Source: Patiriisocius_A hiemis (GTDB lineage: Bacteria > Bacteroidota > Bacteroidia > Flavobacteriales > Flavobacteriaceae). Taken from it: DNA of 64,000 nt. The notes under the pieces are model-generated. The model made no database searches. It worked only from the letters and a program-made list of their open reading frames with translations, and was not told the DNA's origin. Each line of letters opens with the position of its first letter. Position 1 is the stretch's first letter. The translations under genes were made by a program, and so were the position numbers. The stretch covers positions 186,001 through 250,000 of the forward strand of contig NZ_JAVRHZ010000001.1 of NCBI RefSeq assembly GCF_031846325.1, read 5' to 3'. Shown piece after piece: positions 42,028-50,433 of the stretch.

Positions 42028-43257
42028 CTAGGATAGTTCCTTTTCTAATAAATTGATTTGATTCTTTAAAACCGAATAATATTCCTCTTTATATGCTTTT
42101 TGCTCTAAAAGATAGTTTATCATGTTCTTAATTTTTATTGCAAGAATTGGGTCTTGCATGCAGTAGGTTTTTAACGATGTTACTATATCTTCAATGAGTT
42201 TTTTAAAATTTAAAGTTTTTACCTCTAATAGAGTTTCATCATTAAATTTATGAATATCTGTATCGTTTTTTAGCATTCTTAATGAGAGTAACTCTGTTAA
42301 GTAGTCGATTGCGTTAATCGCAGTTCCAGGGTCATTTATACCAGGAGACATGGCTTTAACAGCAATCTCGGTAATCTGTTTAAAAGCTAACACATAGTTA
42401 TCAGAGATAAGTTCTGTTTTTGAAAAATTAAAGTTATTTAAAATTTTATGTAGAATTTTTTCATCAATTTCTTTATCACTCATCAAAAAATCATCATTAG
42501 ATAAAACAAAGAATCCTTTTGGAATTAAGATTTTAATTTTAGTATCATTTTCTTCGCATATTTTTAGAATGTTTTTTTGTGAAAAATTCTGAAAATACCC
42601 GCATCGATTAATTTTATATGTATTCCAATTTTTATTTACTTTTAGACTTCCTTCTTCATCATATTGCTTTTCAACCAAAACTTTTAACCTTTTTTTAGAT
42701 TGATTAAAAATCTTTTCTAAGATATTTCCTATTTGAATACTTTGAGACATGTTGTGAATAAAGTATATAAAAGATCCTAAGCAAAATATAGTTATAAAAA
42801 CACCTATTAAAATACTTAACGAGGGAATTGAGTTTTCACTAGCTTCAGGACGTATGGAGAATAGAATGAACATTAAATAAATAATAGCTCCTAAATAATA
42901 TCCCAATATGTATTGATTTTTTTTGTCGCTTAATAAACCTGGAAGTATTCTTGGAGAAAAATTGCTTGAAGCTTGACTTAGCAATAGCATAACTACCGAA
43001 AAACTAAAAACCATAATTGATATTAAACCTCCAATACATACACTAATCATAGTTAAGGCAGTATCACCACTTTTAATTGACAAAGAAGTAAAGTTCTCTT
43101 GTAAAAAATTTGAAACAGAAGTTGTTTCTAAAGTTGTTATAATAATTGCAAGTAAAACCCCAGCTAGAGCTATAATAGAAGGGTAGAAGGCAATTTTACC
43201 CTGAATAATATTAAATATTGATTTTATTTTATTGAATGATTCATTTACTACTTTCAT
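42028..43257 (-). CDS. DUF2254 family membrane protein
   Basis: A 409-residue membrane protein of the DUF2254 family. Four membrane segments in the first 180 residues (about 25-47, 68-95, 105-125, 140-165), then a large cytosolic part with LISDNYVLAFKQITEIAVKAMSPGINDPGTAINAID, whose core AMSPGINDPGTA is the family hallmark. Start is the ATG at 43257. A -7-like box TACCTTTA lies four bases upstream of this ATG. Divergent from hsp20. Function unknown; a channel-like role has been suggested by topology only. Confidence 0.87.
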   Translation of the reverse strand: MKVVNESFNKIKSIFNIIQGKIAFYPSIIALAGVLLAIIITTLETTSVSNFLQENFTSLSIKSGDTALTMISVCIGGLISIMVFSFSVVMLLLSQASSNFSPRILPGLLSDKKNQYILGYYLGAIIYLMFILFSIRPEASENSIPSLSILIGVFITIFCLGSFIYFIHNMSQSIQIGNILEKIFNQSKKRLKVLVEKQYDEEGSLKVNKNWNTYKINRCGYFQNFSQKNILKICEENDTKIKILIPKGFFVLSNDDFLMSDKEIDEKILHKILNNFNFSKTELISDNYVLAFKQITEIAVKAMSPGINDPGTAINAIDYLTELLSLRMLKNDTDIHKFNDETLLEVKTLNFKKLIEDIVTSLKTYCMQDPILAIKIKNMINYLLEQKAYKEEYYSVLKNQINLLEKELS

Positions 43258-43261
43258 TTTA

Positions 43262-43269
43262 TAAAGGTA
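43262..43269 (-). promoter_or_regulatory. -7-like box four bases before the ATG of the DUF2254 gene
   Basis: Minus strand TACCTTTA-TAAA-ATG. One mismatch to TAnnTTTG (last base A). No -33 element seen. Confidence 0.3.
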
Positions 43270-43334
43270 CAAATATCAAACTAACACTTTCTTTACTCCA
43301 AGCAGTCAAAAAGACAGTAAAAACCCTATGTTTT

Positions 43335-43349
43335 AAGACAAAGTGTCTT
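43335..43349. repeat. Inverted repeat upstream of hsp20, possible operator
   Basis: AAGACA, three bases, TGTCTT, 72 bases before the hsp20 ATG, in the divergent region. Size and symmetry suit a dimeric repressor site; no CIRCE consensus is present. Confidence 0.35.
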
Positions 43350-43420
43350 GATTTTAGTGATGGAATATTTATTGTTAATTACTAATCAAAAATTGAATTT
43401 AAACTTTAAATAATAAAAAG

Positions 43421-43843
43421 ATGAAAGTAATTAATAGCACAAAAAATGGATGGTTTCCATCTATATTTGACGACATATTTATGGAGAACAGACTTGACAT
43501 TCCGAATTATGAAAAATTTAGCAGTCCAGCCGTAAATATTTCAGAGAATTTTACGAACTTTATCATTGAAGTTGCAGCGCCTGGATTGGAGAAATCAGAC
43601 TTTACCATAGAAGTAGAAGAAGATGTTTTAACCATTGCTGTGACTAAGGAAACTGAAAAAGAGAATGATACAAAATTCACTAGAAAAGAATTTGATTTTA
43701 CAAACTTTAAAAGAACTTTTTCGCTTCCGGAAAGTAGTAATAAAGAAGAAATTAAGGCAACATACGTTAATGGATTGTTAACAGTTACCATTGAAAAAGT
43801 AGAGGAGCCTAAGAATATTAAGAGAATGGTTGAGATTTCATAA
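43421..43843 (+). CDS. Hsp20/alpha-crystallin family small heat shock protein
   Basis: A 140-residue ATP-independent chaperone that holds unfolding proteins for refolding by DnaK/ClpB. The alpha-crystallin domain spans about 33-140: PAVNISENFTNFIIEVAAPGLEKSDF at its start (key PAVNI and APGLEKSDF), and the family-defining A-x-x-x-N-G-L-L motif as ATYVNGLLTVTIEK. N-terminal arm is short. Standard length. Single gene, with an inverted repeat in the upstream region and a terminator after it. Confidence 0.95.
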   Translation: MKVINSTKNGWFPSIFDDIFMENRLDIPNYEKFSSPAVNISENFTNFIIEVAAPGLEKSDFTIEVEEDVLTIAVTKETEKENDTKFTRKEFDFTNFKRTFSLPESSNKEEIKATYVNGLLTVTIEKVEEPKNIKRMVEIS

Positions 43844-43876
43844 TTGAAATTTAATTTGGTTAGTTAGTTGAAAATT

Positions 43877-43911
43877 ACCACGTGCTACTCAATCGGTGCG
43901 TGGTTTTTTTA
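43877..43911 (+). terminator. Terminator of hsp20
   Basis: Stem ACCACG/CGTGGT with a long (16-base) loop, followed by TTTTTTTAT. The T-run is strong, the loop is longer than usual. Confidence 0.6.
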
Positions 43912-43914
43912 TGT

Positions 43915-44712
43915 CTAATTTCTACCTCTTCTTCGTCTAGGACTTTTGCTTATGTTCTTTTTTTCTTGTACATCTACAAAAGCACTATTGTCTGAAGTTT
44001 CAACAGATTGTTTTAACTCCCTTAACTCTTTAGCTGTAAGGTCTCTCCACTTTCCTATTTCAAGGTTTCCTAATTCAATGTTCATAATGCGAACTCTTTT
44101 TAGTGTAACAACTTCATATCCCAAATAATCACACATTCTTCGTATTTGTCTATTTAGCCCTTGAATCAAAATTATTTTAAATACAAACCTGCTTATTTGT
44201 TCCACTTCACATTTTTTAGTTGTAGTTTCTAATTCGTGAAGCGGTATACCATTTCGCATACGAAGTATAAAATCCTTTGTAATAGGTCTATCTACTTTTA
44301 CAATGTATTCTTTTTCATGCTTGTTTCCAGCCCTAAGAATCTTATTTACAATATCTCCATCATTAGTCATTAATAATAGACCTTCACTAGGTTTATCTAA
44401 TCTTCCTACATGAAAAATACGTTCTTTATGATTTATAAAATCTACAACATTACCTTCTACACGTTGGTCTGTTGTACATGTTATTCCTACAGGTTTATTA
44501 AGCGCAATATAAACTAGATTATCGTTTTCAGTAATACGTTTTCCATTAACTGTAATAATATCGCCTGGCATTGCTCTATCACCAAGAGTTACTTTTTTAC
44601 CATTAATTTTTACATCACCAGCCTCAATATGTTTATCGGCTTGGCGTCTAGAACAATATCCACTATCACTAATGGCTTTATTTATTCGAATAGAATCTGG
44701 GTGGTGTTGCAT
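43915..44712 (-). CDS. rluF: 23S rRNA pseudouridine synthase, RluF-type
   Basis: A 265-residue pseudouridine synthase: N-terminal S4 RNA-binding domain (RINKAISDSGYCSRRQADKHI), then the RsuA/RluB/E/F catalytic domain with HVGRLDKPSEGLLLMTNDGD, where the Asp in GRLDKPSEG is the nucleophile, and NRQIRRMCDYLGYEV. The basic tail ends PRRRRGRN. RluF modifies U2604 in 23S rRNA in E. coli; the RluE/RluB groups are alternatives, but the S4 domain and CDYLGYEV block favour RluF. Start at ATG 44712, since the frame further upstream runs through a -7 box. Confidence 0.92.
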   Translation of the reverse strand: MQHHPDSIRINKAISDSGYCSRRQADKHIEAGDVKINGKKVTLGDRAMPGDIITVNGKRITENDNLVYIALNKPVGITCTTDQRVEGNVVDFINHKERIFHVGRLDKPSEGLLLMTNDGDIVNKILRAGNKHEKEYIVKVDRPITKDFILRMRNGIPLHELETTTKKCEVEQISRFVFKIILIQGLNRQIRRMCDYLGYEVVTLKRVRIMNIELGNLEIGKWRDLTAKELRELKQSVETSDNSAFVDVQEKKNISKSPRRRRGRN

Positions 44713-44716
44713 CCTG

Positions 44717-44724
44717 CAAAAGTA
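44717..44724 (-). promoter_or_regulatory. -7 box four bases before the rluF ATG
   Basis: Minus strand TACTTTTG-CAGG-ATG; exact TAnnTTTG. By the spacing seen at the SRP RNA gene, transcription would start at the A of the ATG. No -33 TTTG at 19 bases. Confidence 0.45.
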
Positions 44725-44766
44725 CAAGACTTATAGTAATTCATAATATATTAATGGAAAATAAGC

Positions 44767-45006
44767 TTACTCTCCAATTCCTGAGAGATAGGCATCAATA
44801 ACAGGTTGTGCTTTTTCGAGTTGATCTTTTCTAACAAAAAGCATTACTTGTCCAGGAACTCCTTTTGCAAAACCAGCAGTAATGCCACTTTCATTATCAT
44901 TGCGCTCAATAGGGCTAATACCAATCTCATTAAGATGAGCAATTAGTCCCTTAGCTATCATCGCTGGACCAGTATAAATTCTAGTAGTTGTTTTGTCTTT
45001 TTCCAT
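44767..45006 (-). CDS. DUF2007 domain-containing protein
   Basis: A 79-residue protein of the DUF2007 (putative signal-transducing) family: RIYTGPAMIAKGLIAHLNEIGI followed by VMLFVRKDQLEKAQPVIDAYL, a small alpha/beta PII-like fold. It starts three bases after the stop of the upstream membrane protein gene, so the pair is co-transcribed. No function is established for the family. Confidence 0.88.
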   Translation of the reverse strand: MEKDKTTTRIYTGPAMIAKGLIAHLNEIGISPIERNDNESGITAGFAKGVPGQVMLFVRKDQLEKAQPVIDAYLSGIGE

Positions 45007-45009
45007 AAG

Positions 45010-45726
45010 TTATGCGTTATAGTATTTGCTATTCCAAATCACACCATTAAAGTTTTTTCCTTTTGCAAAACCATAATAAAGTACAATGCCTGCTACTGCT
45101 TTAAACATAAACAAAAACATCAAAAAATATTCTTGCAATGTTACATCCCCTTTGGTAAAAGCCTGCATGGGAGTTATAGATGTTAAAAAAATACTGACCA
45201 ATAGGGTGGTTAAAATTAGATTTTCAAAACTTTTATAAGGCCACATTACTATTTTACGAAGTGGGTGTAAATCGTTTCCCCATTTGTGAATTAAATAGAA
45301 ATAATTATTCCCCATGGGAGCAAACAAAAGTGGGTCGTCTGCATTTTCTAATTTTAAAAGCTTAGCTGGCGCAACAATCTTTAAGTTTGAAAGTATAGTG
45401 CCGTGTTCTTTTTCAAGCACTCTTATTTTAGAGATGGCTTCTTCTGGAATAGTCCCCTTAAAAAAATGACTATCTAAAAAGCGAAGCCTGTATGTAACAC
45501 ATAAAGCTTTAATGTCTTCAATGTGATAAATTTTTTCTGTTTTAAGGTGTTCTATGTTAAACTCAGCGCTTACCGTTTCTTTATTTGAAAGTCTTTCTGA
45601 AATAGCCTGTCTCTGTGTTTCATTTTCAGCAAAAATGGAATACACTTCATCTATCAACTCCTTTTCGGTAACTCTCTTATCTCTAAACTCGCTAAGTTTT
45701 TGTTGAATATTTGTTTTTGAAAGCAT
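45010..45726 (-). CDS. Hypothetical membrane protein
   Basis: A 238-residue protein. Soluble helical N-terminus (1-60), an alpha/beta middle containing IEDIKALCVTYRLRFLDSHFFKG with the core ALCVTYRLRFLDS, and two membrane helices near the C-terminus (about 168-188 and 200-222). The middle motif occurs in other Bacteroidota proteins of unknown role. Operon with the DUF2007 gene. No function proposed. Confidence 0.75.
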   Translation of the reverse strand: MLSKTNIQQKLSEFRDKRVTEKELIDEVYSIFAENETQRQAISERLSNKETVSAEFNIEHLKTEKIYHIEDIKALCVTYRLRFLDSHFFKGTIPEEAISKIRVLEKEHGTILSNLKIVAPAKLLKLENADDPLLFAPMGNNYFYLIHKWGNDLHPLRKIVMWPYKSFENLILTTLLVSIFLTSITPMQAFTKGDVTLQEYFLMFLFMFKAVAGIVLYYGFAKGKNFNGVIWNSKYYNA

Positions 45727-45909
45727 TTTCTTTTTCTTTTAAAATTACAACATAGTAATGTGCAATACAAGTCTTTAATTGATTTTTGAAGGTATTTTAA
45801 CACCCTTGTAAAACGTTAAATAAACACTAAAGTTAGCGCTTTATAAAAACCGTGATTGTCTATACTTCGTTTATAATAGTATATCAACACAAATAAAAAC
45901 TATAATAAA

Positions 45910-46542
45910 ATGAAAACTAAAAAAATTATTACATCAGGATTAGTAGCATTAGCATTACTTGTAAGTGCTACAACTTTTGGACAAGATAAAATGTCTAAGA
46001 AAAGTAAAATGGACAAAAAGGAGAAGATGATGATGGATAAGAAAATGTCTAGTGAGAAAACTGTAATGGTTGGTGGTGCTGCAATGTATCCTAGCAAAAA
46101 TATTATTGAAAATGCTGTAAATTCAAAAGACCATACAACGCTTGTTGCTGCTGTTAAAGCTGCAGGTCTAGTAGAAACTTTACAAGGAGATGGTCCTTTT
46201 ACAGTATTTGCTCCTACTAATAGTGCTTTTGATAAATTACCAGATGGTACAGTTGCAACTTTGTTGAAAGAAGAAAACAAGAAAAAATTGCAAACAGTAT
46301 TAACATATCACGTAATTGCTGGAAAATTTAATGCTAGTGATGTTGTAAAAGCAATTAAACAAGGAAAAGGAAATGCAACGTTTACAACCGTAAGTGGTGG
46401 TAAATTAATGGCAACTATTAATGGAGATAAAGTAATGTTAACAGATGAAAATGGAGGTACATCTACTGTGACCATTGCAGATGTTAATCAGTCTAATGGA
46501 GTGATTCATGTAATAGATACAGTTGTATTACCTAAATCATAA
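45910..46542 (+). CDS. Secreted fasciclin domain protein
   Basis: A 210-residue exported protein: signal peptide (about 1-22, ending TTFGQ), a short, very Lys/Met-rich linker (about 24-47), then one fasciclin (FAS1) domain: LVAAVKAAGLVETLQGDGPFTVFAPTNSAF (core FTVFAPTNSAFDKLP), LTYHVIAGKF and the end SNGVIHVIDTVVLP. FAS1 domains mediate adhesion. A Met/Lys-rich linker before FAS1 might bind metals. Single gene ended by a strong bidirectional terminator. Confidence 0.93.
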   Translation: MKTKKIITSGLVALALLVSATTFGQDKMSKKSKMDKKEKMMMDKKMSSEKTVMVGGAAMYPSKNIIENAVNSKDHTTLVAAVKAAGLVETLQGDGPFTVFAPTNSAFDKLPDGTVATLLKEENKKKLQTVLTYHVIAGKFNASDVVKAIKQGKGNATFTTVSGGKLMATINGDKVMLTDENGGTSTVTIADVNQSNGVIHVIDTVVLPKS

Positions 46543-46579
46543 AATTAACTAATACATAAGAAGCTTAGTTAATTTAGGT

Positions 46580-46609
46580 AAAAGGCGGCAATTTTTATTG
46601 CCGCCTTTT
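46580..46609. terminator. Bidirectional terminator between the fasciclin gene and pheT
   Basis: Perfect 13-base stem AAAAGGCGGCAAT/ATTGCCGCCTTTT with a TTTT loop; A- and T-runs are part of the stem, so it works on both strands for these converging genes. Confidence 0.92.
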
Positions 46610-46613
46610 AGTA

Positions 46614-49040
46614 TTAACGTAATGTGGCTCCAAAGTCTTTTTCAAACTTTTGCTGGAGTTTTTGCATTATTTTATCAATTTGTTTATCTGTCAATGTTTT
46701 GTTCTCGTCTTGTAATGTAAAGTTTAAAGCGTATGATTTTTTTCCATTAGGAAGGTTATCTCCTGTATAGACATCAAACAATTGAACATTTTTAAGTAAT
46801 TTCTTCTCAGTTTGAAAAGCAGCTTGTTGTAAGCCACCAAATGAGACGGCATCATCAACCAAAAGTGCAAAGTCCCTAGAAACTGATTGATATTTTGGGA
46901 TAGGTTTCATTTTAAAGTCATCAGTAGAAATTTCTGAAAGAATATTATCCCAATTAAAATCTGCATAAAAAGCTTCATTTTCGGCTTCAAAATGCTTGAG
47001 TACTTTTTTTGAAACCACACCAAAGTCAACAAGTGCTTTTTTGTGTAGGGTAAAACTAATTCCTTCAGAAAATATACTGTTCTTAGTATCTTTTTCAGAA
47101 AAACCAGTAATTCCTAATCGCTCTAATACTGAAGTGATAATCCCTTTTGTATAAAAGAAATTTGTTTTTTCATCTTTTTGCGTCCAAGCACTTTCTTTCT
47201 TTTCCCCTGAAATGAGGATGCTTAAATGTTTGTGTTCTTCTCTTCCGCCTGGAAAATTATGATAGGTTTTACCAAACTCAAACAATTTTACATTGTTCTG
47301 TTTTCTATTGTTGTTGTATGCTAATGCTTCTAGTGCGCTTGGAAGCATAGATTGTCTTAAAACCGATAAATCTTGACTAAGTGGATTAAGCATTTCTATA
47401 TTATATGCTTCTTTTAGGTCAGAAAGAATAGGAGTGTGTTTTGCAGCAGTTAAAGAATTCCCCATCATCTCATGAAAACCGAGTGCTGTTAATTGATTAG
47501 CCACTTTATTTTGAATTTGGTAATCCTCAATCTTTTGCGTAGTAGCCATTGAAGCATTTAGTTTTTGAGTAAAACCAATTTTGTTGTATCCATATACGCG
47601 TAAAATCTCTTCAATTACGTCTGCTTCTCTTGTTACATCATTTCGGTAGGCAGGTATAGTCATACCTAAACCAGACTCTGTCACATTATTAATCTTAATT
47701 TCAAGAGAAGTTAAAATATCTTTTATGGTCTCTCTTGGAATTTCTTCACCAATTAACTTTGTTGCATTTTCAAAACTTAAGACTACTTGATGGTCTTCAA
47801 TCTTTTTAGGGTATATATCTGTAATATCACTTGTTATCTCACCTCCAGCTATTTGCTGAATTAAGATGGCAGCACGCATTAAGGCATATTCAGTAATATT
47901 TGGGTCAATACCTCTTTCAAATCTAAATGATGCATCGGTATTTAATCCGTGTCTTTTTGCAGTTTTACGAACACTTACTGGGTTAAAATAAGCACTTTCT
48001 AAAAATATACTTGTAGTGCTTTCGGTAACACCGCTATCAACTCCACCAAATACTCCAGCGATACACATTGGTGTTTCTGCATTACAAATCATTAAATCTT
48101 CTTCATGAAGTGTGCGTTCTATACCATCTAAAGTTGTAAATTTTGTTCCAGCTGGAAGTGTTTTTACGTTAACTGTATTTCCAGTAATTTTTGTAGCATC
48201 AAATGCATGAAGTGGCTGTCCTAGCTCATGCAATACATAATTTGTCGCATCTACAATATTATTTACTGGGGTTAAGCCAATAGCTTTTAATCTATTTTGT
48301 AAACTAGTAGGAGATGCTTCAACCTTAAGCCCACTTAGTGTTAATCCACAATATCTGGGAGCTAATTCACTATTCTCTACTTCAATATCAATTTTTAAAG
48401 TTCTACTATCTACATGAAAACTACTAGTAGATGGAGTAATGAGTTCTAAGGACTCTTCATGCTGTAATAATCCAGCACGTAAATCTCTTGCAACACCCCA
48501 ATGACTCATTGCATCTGCACGGTTGGGTGTAAGACCAATTTCAAAAACGTGATCGTTTTCAATTTCAAAGATTGAGGCCACTGGTGTCCCTACTTCTAGA
48601 TCAGCATCAAGAACCATAATACCATCATGGCTTTCTCCTAGTCCAAGTTCGTCTTCGGCACAAATCATTCCTTGACTCTCTTCTCCTCGTATCTTTCCTT
48701 TTTTTATTTTCCAAGGTTTTCCTTCTGCATCATAGAGAGTAGTACCAATAGTCGCTACAGGTACTTTTTGTCCAGCTGCCACATTAGGAGCTCCACAAAC
48801 AATTTGTACAGGCTCTCCAGTACCTAAATCTACTTTGGTTACCTTTAACCTATCTGCATTAGAGTGTTGCTCGCATGAAAGTACATGTCCAACTACAACT
48901 CCTTCTAAACCACCAGGTATAGAAGTAAACTTAGAAATCCCTTCTATTTCAAGTCCTAAATCTGTAAGAAGCTCGCCTGTTTTTTCGGCGTCCCACTCAA
49001 TATTGATAAATTGCTTTAACCAGTTATATGAAATCTTCAT
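46614..49040 (-). CDS. pheT: Phenylalanine-tRNA ligase beta subunit
   Basis: Beta chain of the (alpha-beta)2 phenylalanyl-tRNA synthetase. 808 residues, full length: N-terminal WLKQFINIEWDAEKT, tRNA-binding OB domain (about 40-150) with SNADRLKVTKVDLG and CGAPNVAAGQKVPVA, the B3/B4 editing domain (HELGQPLHAFDA), B5 domain (YRNDVTREADVIEEILRVYGYN), and the C-terminal anticodon-binding FDX-ACB domain starting KYQSVSRDFALL. pheS is not in the window, so the two subunits are encoded apart. A TATCTTTG box lies 24 bases before the ATG. Confidence 0.98.
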   Translation of the reverse strand: MKISYNWLKQFINIEWDAEKTGELLTDLGLEIEGISKFTSIPGGLEGVVVGHVLSCEQHSNADRLKVTKVDLGTGEPVQIVCGAPNVAAGQKVPVATIGTTLYDAEGKPWKIKKGKIRGEESQGMICAEDELGLGESHDGIMVLDADLEVGTPVASIFEIENDHVFEIGLTPNRADAMSHWGVARDLRAGLLQHEESLELITPSTSSFHVDSRTLKIDIEVENSELAPRYCGLTLSGLKVEASPTSLQNRLKAIGLTPVNNIVDATNYVLHELGQPLHAFDATKITGNTVNVKTLPAGTKFTTLDGIERTLHEEDLMICNAETPMCIAGVFGGVDSGVTESTTSIFLESAYFNPVSVRKTAKRHGLNTDASFRFERGIDPNITEYALMRAAILIQQIAGGEITSDITDIYPKKIEDHQVVLSFENATKLIGEEIPRETIKDILTSLEIKINNVTESGLGMTIPAYRNDVTREADVIEEILRVYGYNKIGFTQKLNASMATTQKIEDYQIQNKVANQLTALGFHEMMGNSLTAAKHTPILSDLKEAYNIEMLNPLSQDLSVLRQSMLPSALEALAYNNNRKQNNVKLFEFGKTYHNFPGGREEHKHLSILISGEKKESAWTQKDEKTNFFYTKGIITSVLERLGITGFSEKDTKNSIFSEGISFTLHKKALVDFGVVSKKVLKHFEAENEAFYADFNWDNILSEISTDDFKMKPIPKYQSVSRDFALLVDDAVSFGGLQQAAFQTEKKLLKNVQLFDVYTGDNLPNGKKSYALNFTLQDENKTLTDKQIDKIMQKLQQKFEKDFGATLR

Positions 49041-49064
49041 TTTTAAATATCCTTAACAAAGGAG

Positions 49065-49072
49065 CAAAGATA
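49065..49072 (-). promoter_or_regulatory. -7 promoter box of pheT
   Basis: TATCTTTG on the minus strand, exact match, giving a leader of about 20 bases. No -33 TTTG found at 19 bases. Confidence 0.5.
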
Positions 49073-49095
49073 ACACTTACCTCGTTTTTTGTGCC

Positions 49096-49103
49096 TAAAT
49101 TTG
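49096..49103 (+). promoter_or_regulatory. -7 promoter box of the TlpA-like gene
   Basis: TAAATTTG, exact TAnnTTTG match, 20 bases before the ATG at 49124; it back-to-backs with the pheT box 24 bases away. Confidence 0.45.
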
Positions 49104-49123
49104 AAATATTAAAATGTAACATT

Positions 49124-50332
49124 ATGAAGAATCTACTTGTACTACTACTATTTATTGTGCTAATCTCTTGTACTTCAAAAGTTACTCCGCCTAAGTCTGG
49201 TGAATGGAGAGCGGTTTTAGATTTAGGAAATGGTAAAGAATTACCTTTTTTATTTACATATAATGATGATGAGAGTTTAATTATTTACAATGCTGAAGAA
49301 AGTATTGAGGTAAATGATATTACTCTTAAAAAAGATTCTATCATAATAGAACATCCTGTTTTTGAAGGAGTATTTAAAGGAGTTTTTACAGAGACATCGA
49401 TTAAAGGAGATTTTATAAAACCCAGTTTAGATAGAGTAGTGCCTTTTATTATGGAACAAGGTAAAGTTGAGAGGTTTGATGTAAAAACTGCCCCCGACAA
49501 GAATGTTACAGGTATTTGGGAAACTGTCTTTAGCCCAGGTAGTGAAGAAGACAGGTACATTGCAAAGGGTGTTTTTGAACAAGTAGGGCATAAGGTTACT
49601 GGAACGTTTAGAACAACTACTGGAGATTACAGGTATCTAGATGGAGCAGTTGAAAATGACTCGATGAAACTTTCAACTTTTGATGGAGCTCATGCATTTT
49701 TATTTGAAGCAAAAGTGACAGATAGTACACTTAATGGTATTTTTTATAGTGGAAATCATTGGAAAGAACCATTTACTGCAAAGCGAAACCAAGCATATGA
49801 ACTCCCTAGTGCAGATTCATTAACTTTTTTACGTAAAGGCTACGATAAAATTGAATTTAGTTTTCCTGACACTACTGGAAAGCTTGTGTCTCTTTCTGAT
49901 GATAGGTTTAAAAACAAAGTAGTTTTAGTGCAAATTATGGGAACGTGGTGTCCTAACTGTCTTGATGAAAGTAAATACTACAAGCAATACCTTGAAGAAA
50001 ACCTATCTGAAGACCTAGAAATTATAGCACTTGCTTTTGAATATGCTAAAACTGAAGAGAAAGCAGTACAGTCTATTACAAAGTTTAAAGAAGGTACAGG
50101 AGTACAATACCCAGTACTATTAGCGCAGTTTGGTACATCAGATAAAAAAGAAGCCAATAAAAAATTACCTATGCTTAATCATGTATTATCCTACCCAACT
50201 ACTATATTTATTGATAAAAAAGGCGAAGTTCGTAAAATACATACAGGGTTTAATGGTCCCGCTACAGGTAAAAAATACGAAGAGTTTATTGAAGAGTTTG
50301 AGCGTTTTGTGTCAATTTTACTTGAAGAGTAA
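49124..50332 (+). CDS. TlpA-family thioredoxin-like lipoprotein
   Basis: A 402-residue lipoprotein (lipobox LISC). The N-terminal 240 residues are a beta-rich region typical of Bacteroidota TlpA proteins (EWRAVLDLGNGKELPFLF region). The C-terminal TlpA/AhpC-TSA domain has the active site MGTWCPNCLDES, so it can carry out thiol-disulfide exchange, and the cis-Pro in LSYPTTIFID. Likely reduces disulfides or matures proteins in the periplasm. Start is ATG 49124, where the signal peptide begins; the open frame upstream overlaps the pheT start region. Confidence 0.9.
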   Translation: MKNLLVLLLFIVLISCTSKVTPPKSGEWRAVLDLGNGKELPFLFTYNDDESLIIYNAEESIEVNDITLKKDSIIIEHPVFEGVFKGVFTETSIKGDFIKPSLDRVVPFIMEQGKVERFDVKTAPDKNVTGIWETVFSPGSEEDRYIAKGVFEQVGHKVTGTFRTTTGDYRYLDGAVENDSMKLSTFDGAHAFLFEAKVTDSTLNGIFYSGNHWKEPFTAKRNQAYELPSADSLTFLRKGYDKIEFSFPDTTGKLVSLSDDRFKNKVVLVQIMGTWCPNCLDESKYYKQYLEENLSEDLEIIALAFEYAKTEEKAVQSITKFKEGTGVQYPVLLAQFGTSDKKEANKKLPMLNHVLSYPTTIFIDKKGEVRKIHTGFNGPATGKKYEEFIEEFERFVSILLEE

Positions 50333-50433
50333 GGCTTTGTTATTTAAAAAGAGTACTCAAGCATTGGAGCAGAATGGCAATTATTTAGCATCTGTCTACA
50401 TTCTAACAGCGAAGCGGTCTATCGTCTAACGAT

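Noticed and set aside
49028..49123. N-terminal extension of the TlpA-like gene overlapping the pheT start
   Set aside because: A clear lipoprotein signal begins at the ATG 49124, and a -7 box lies within the proposed extension.
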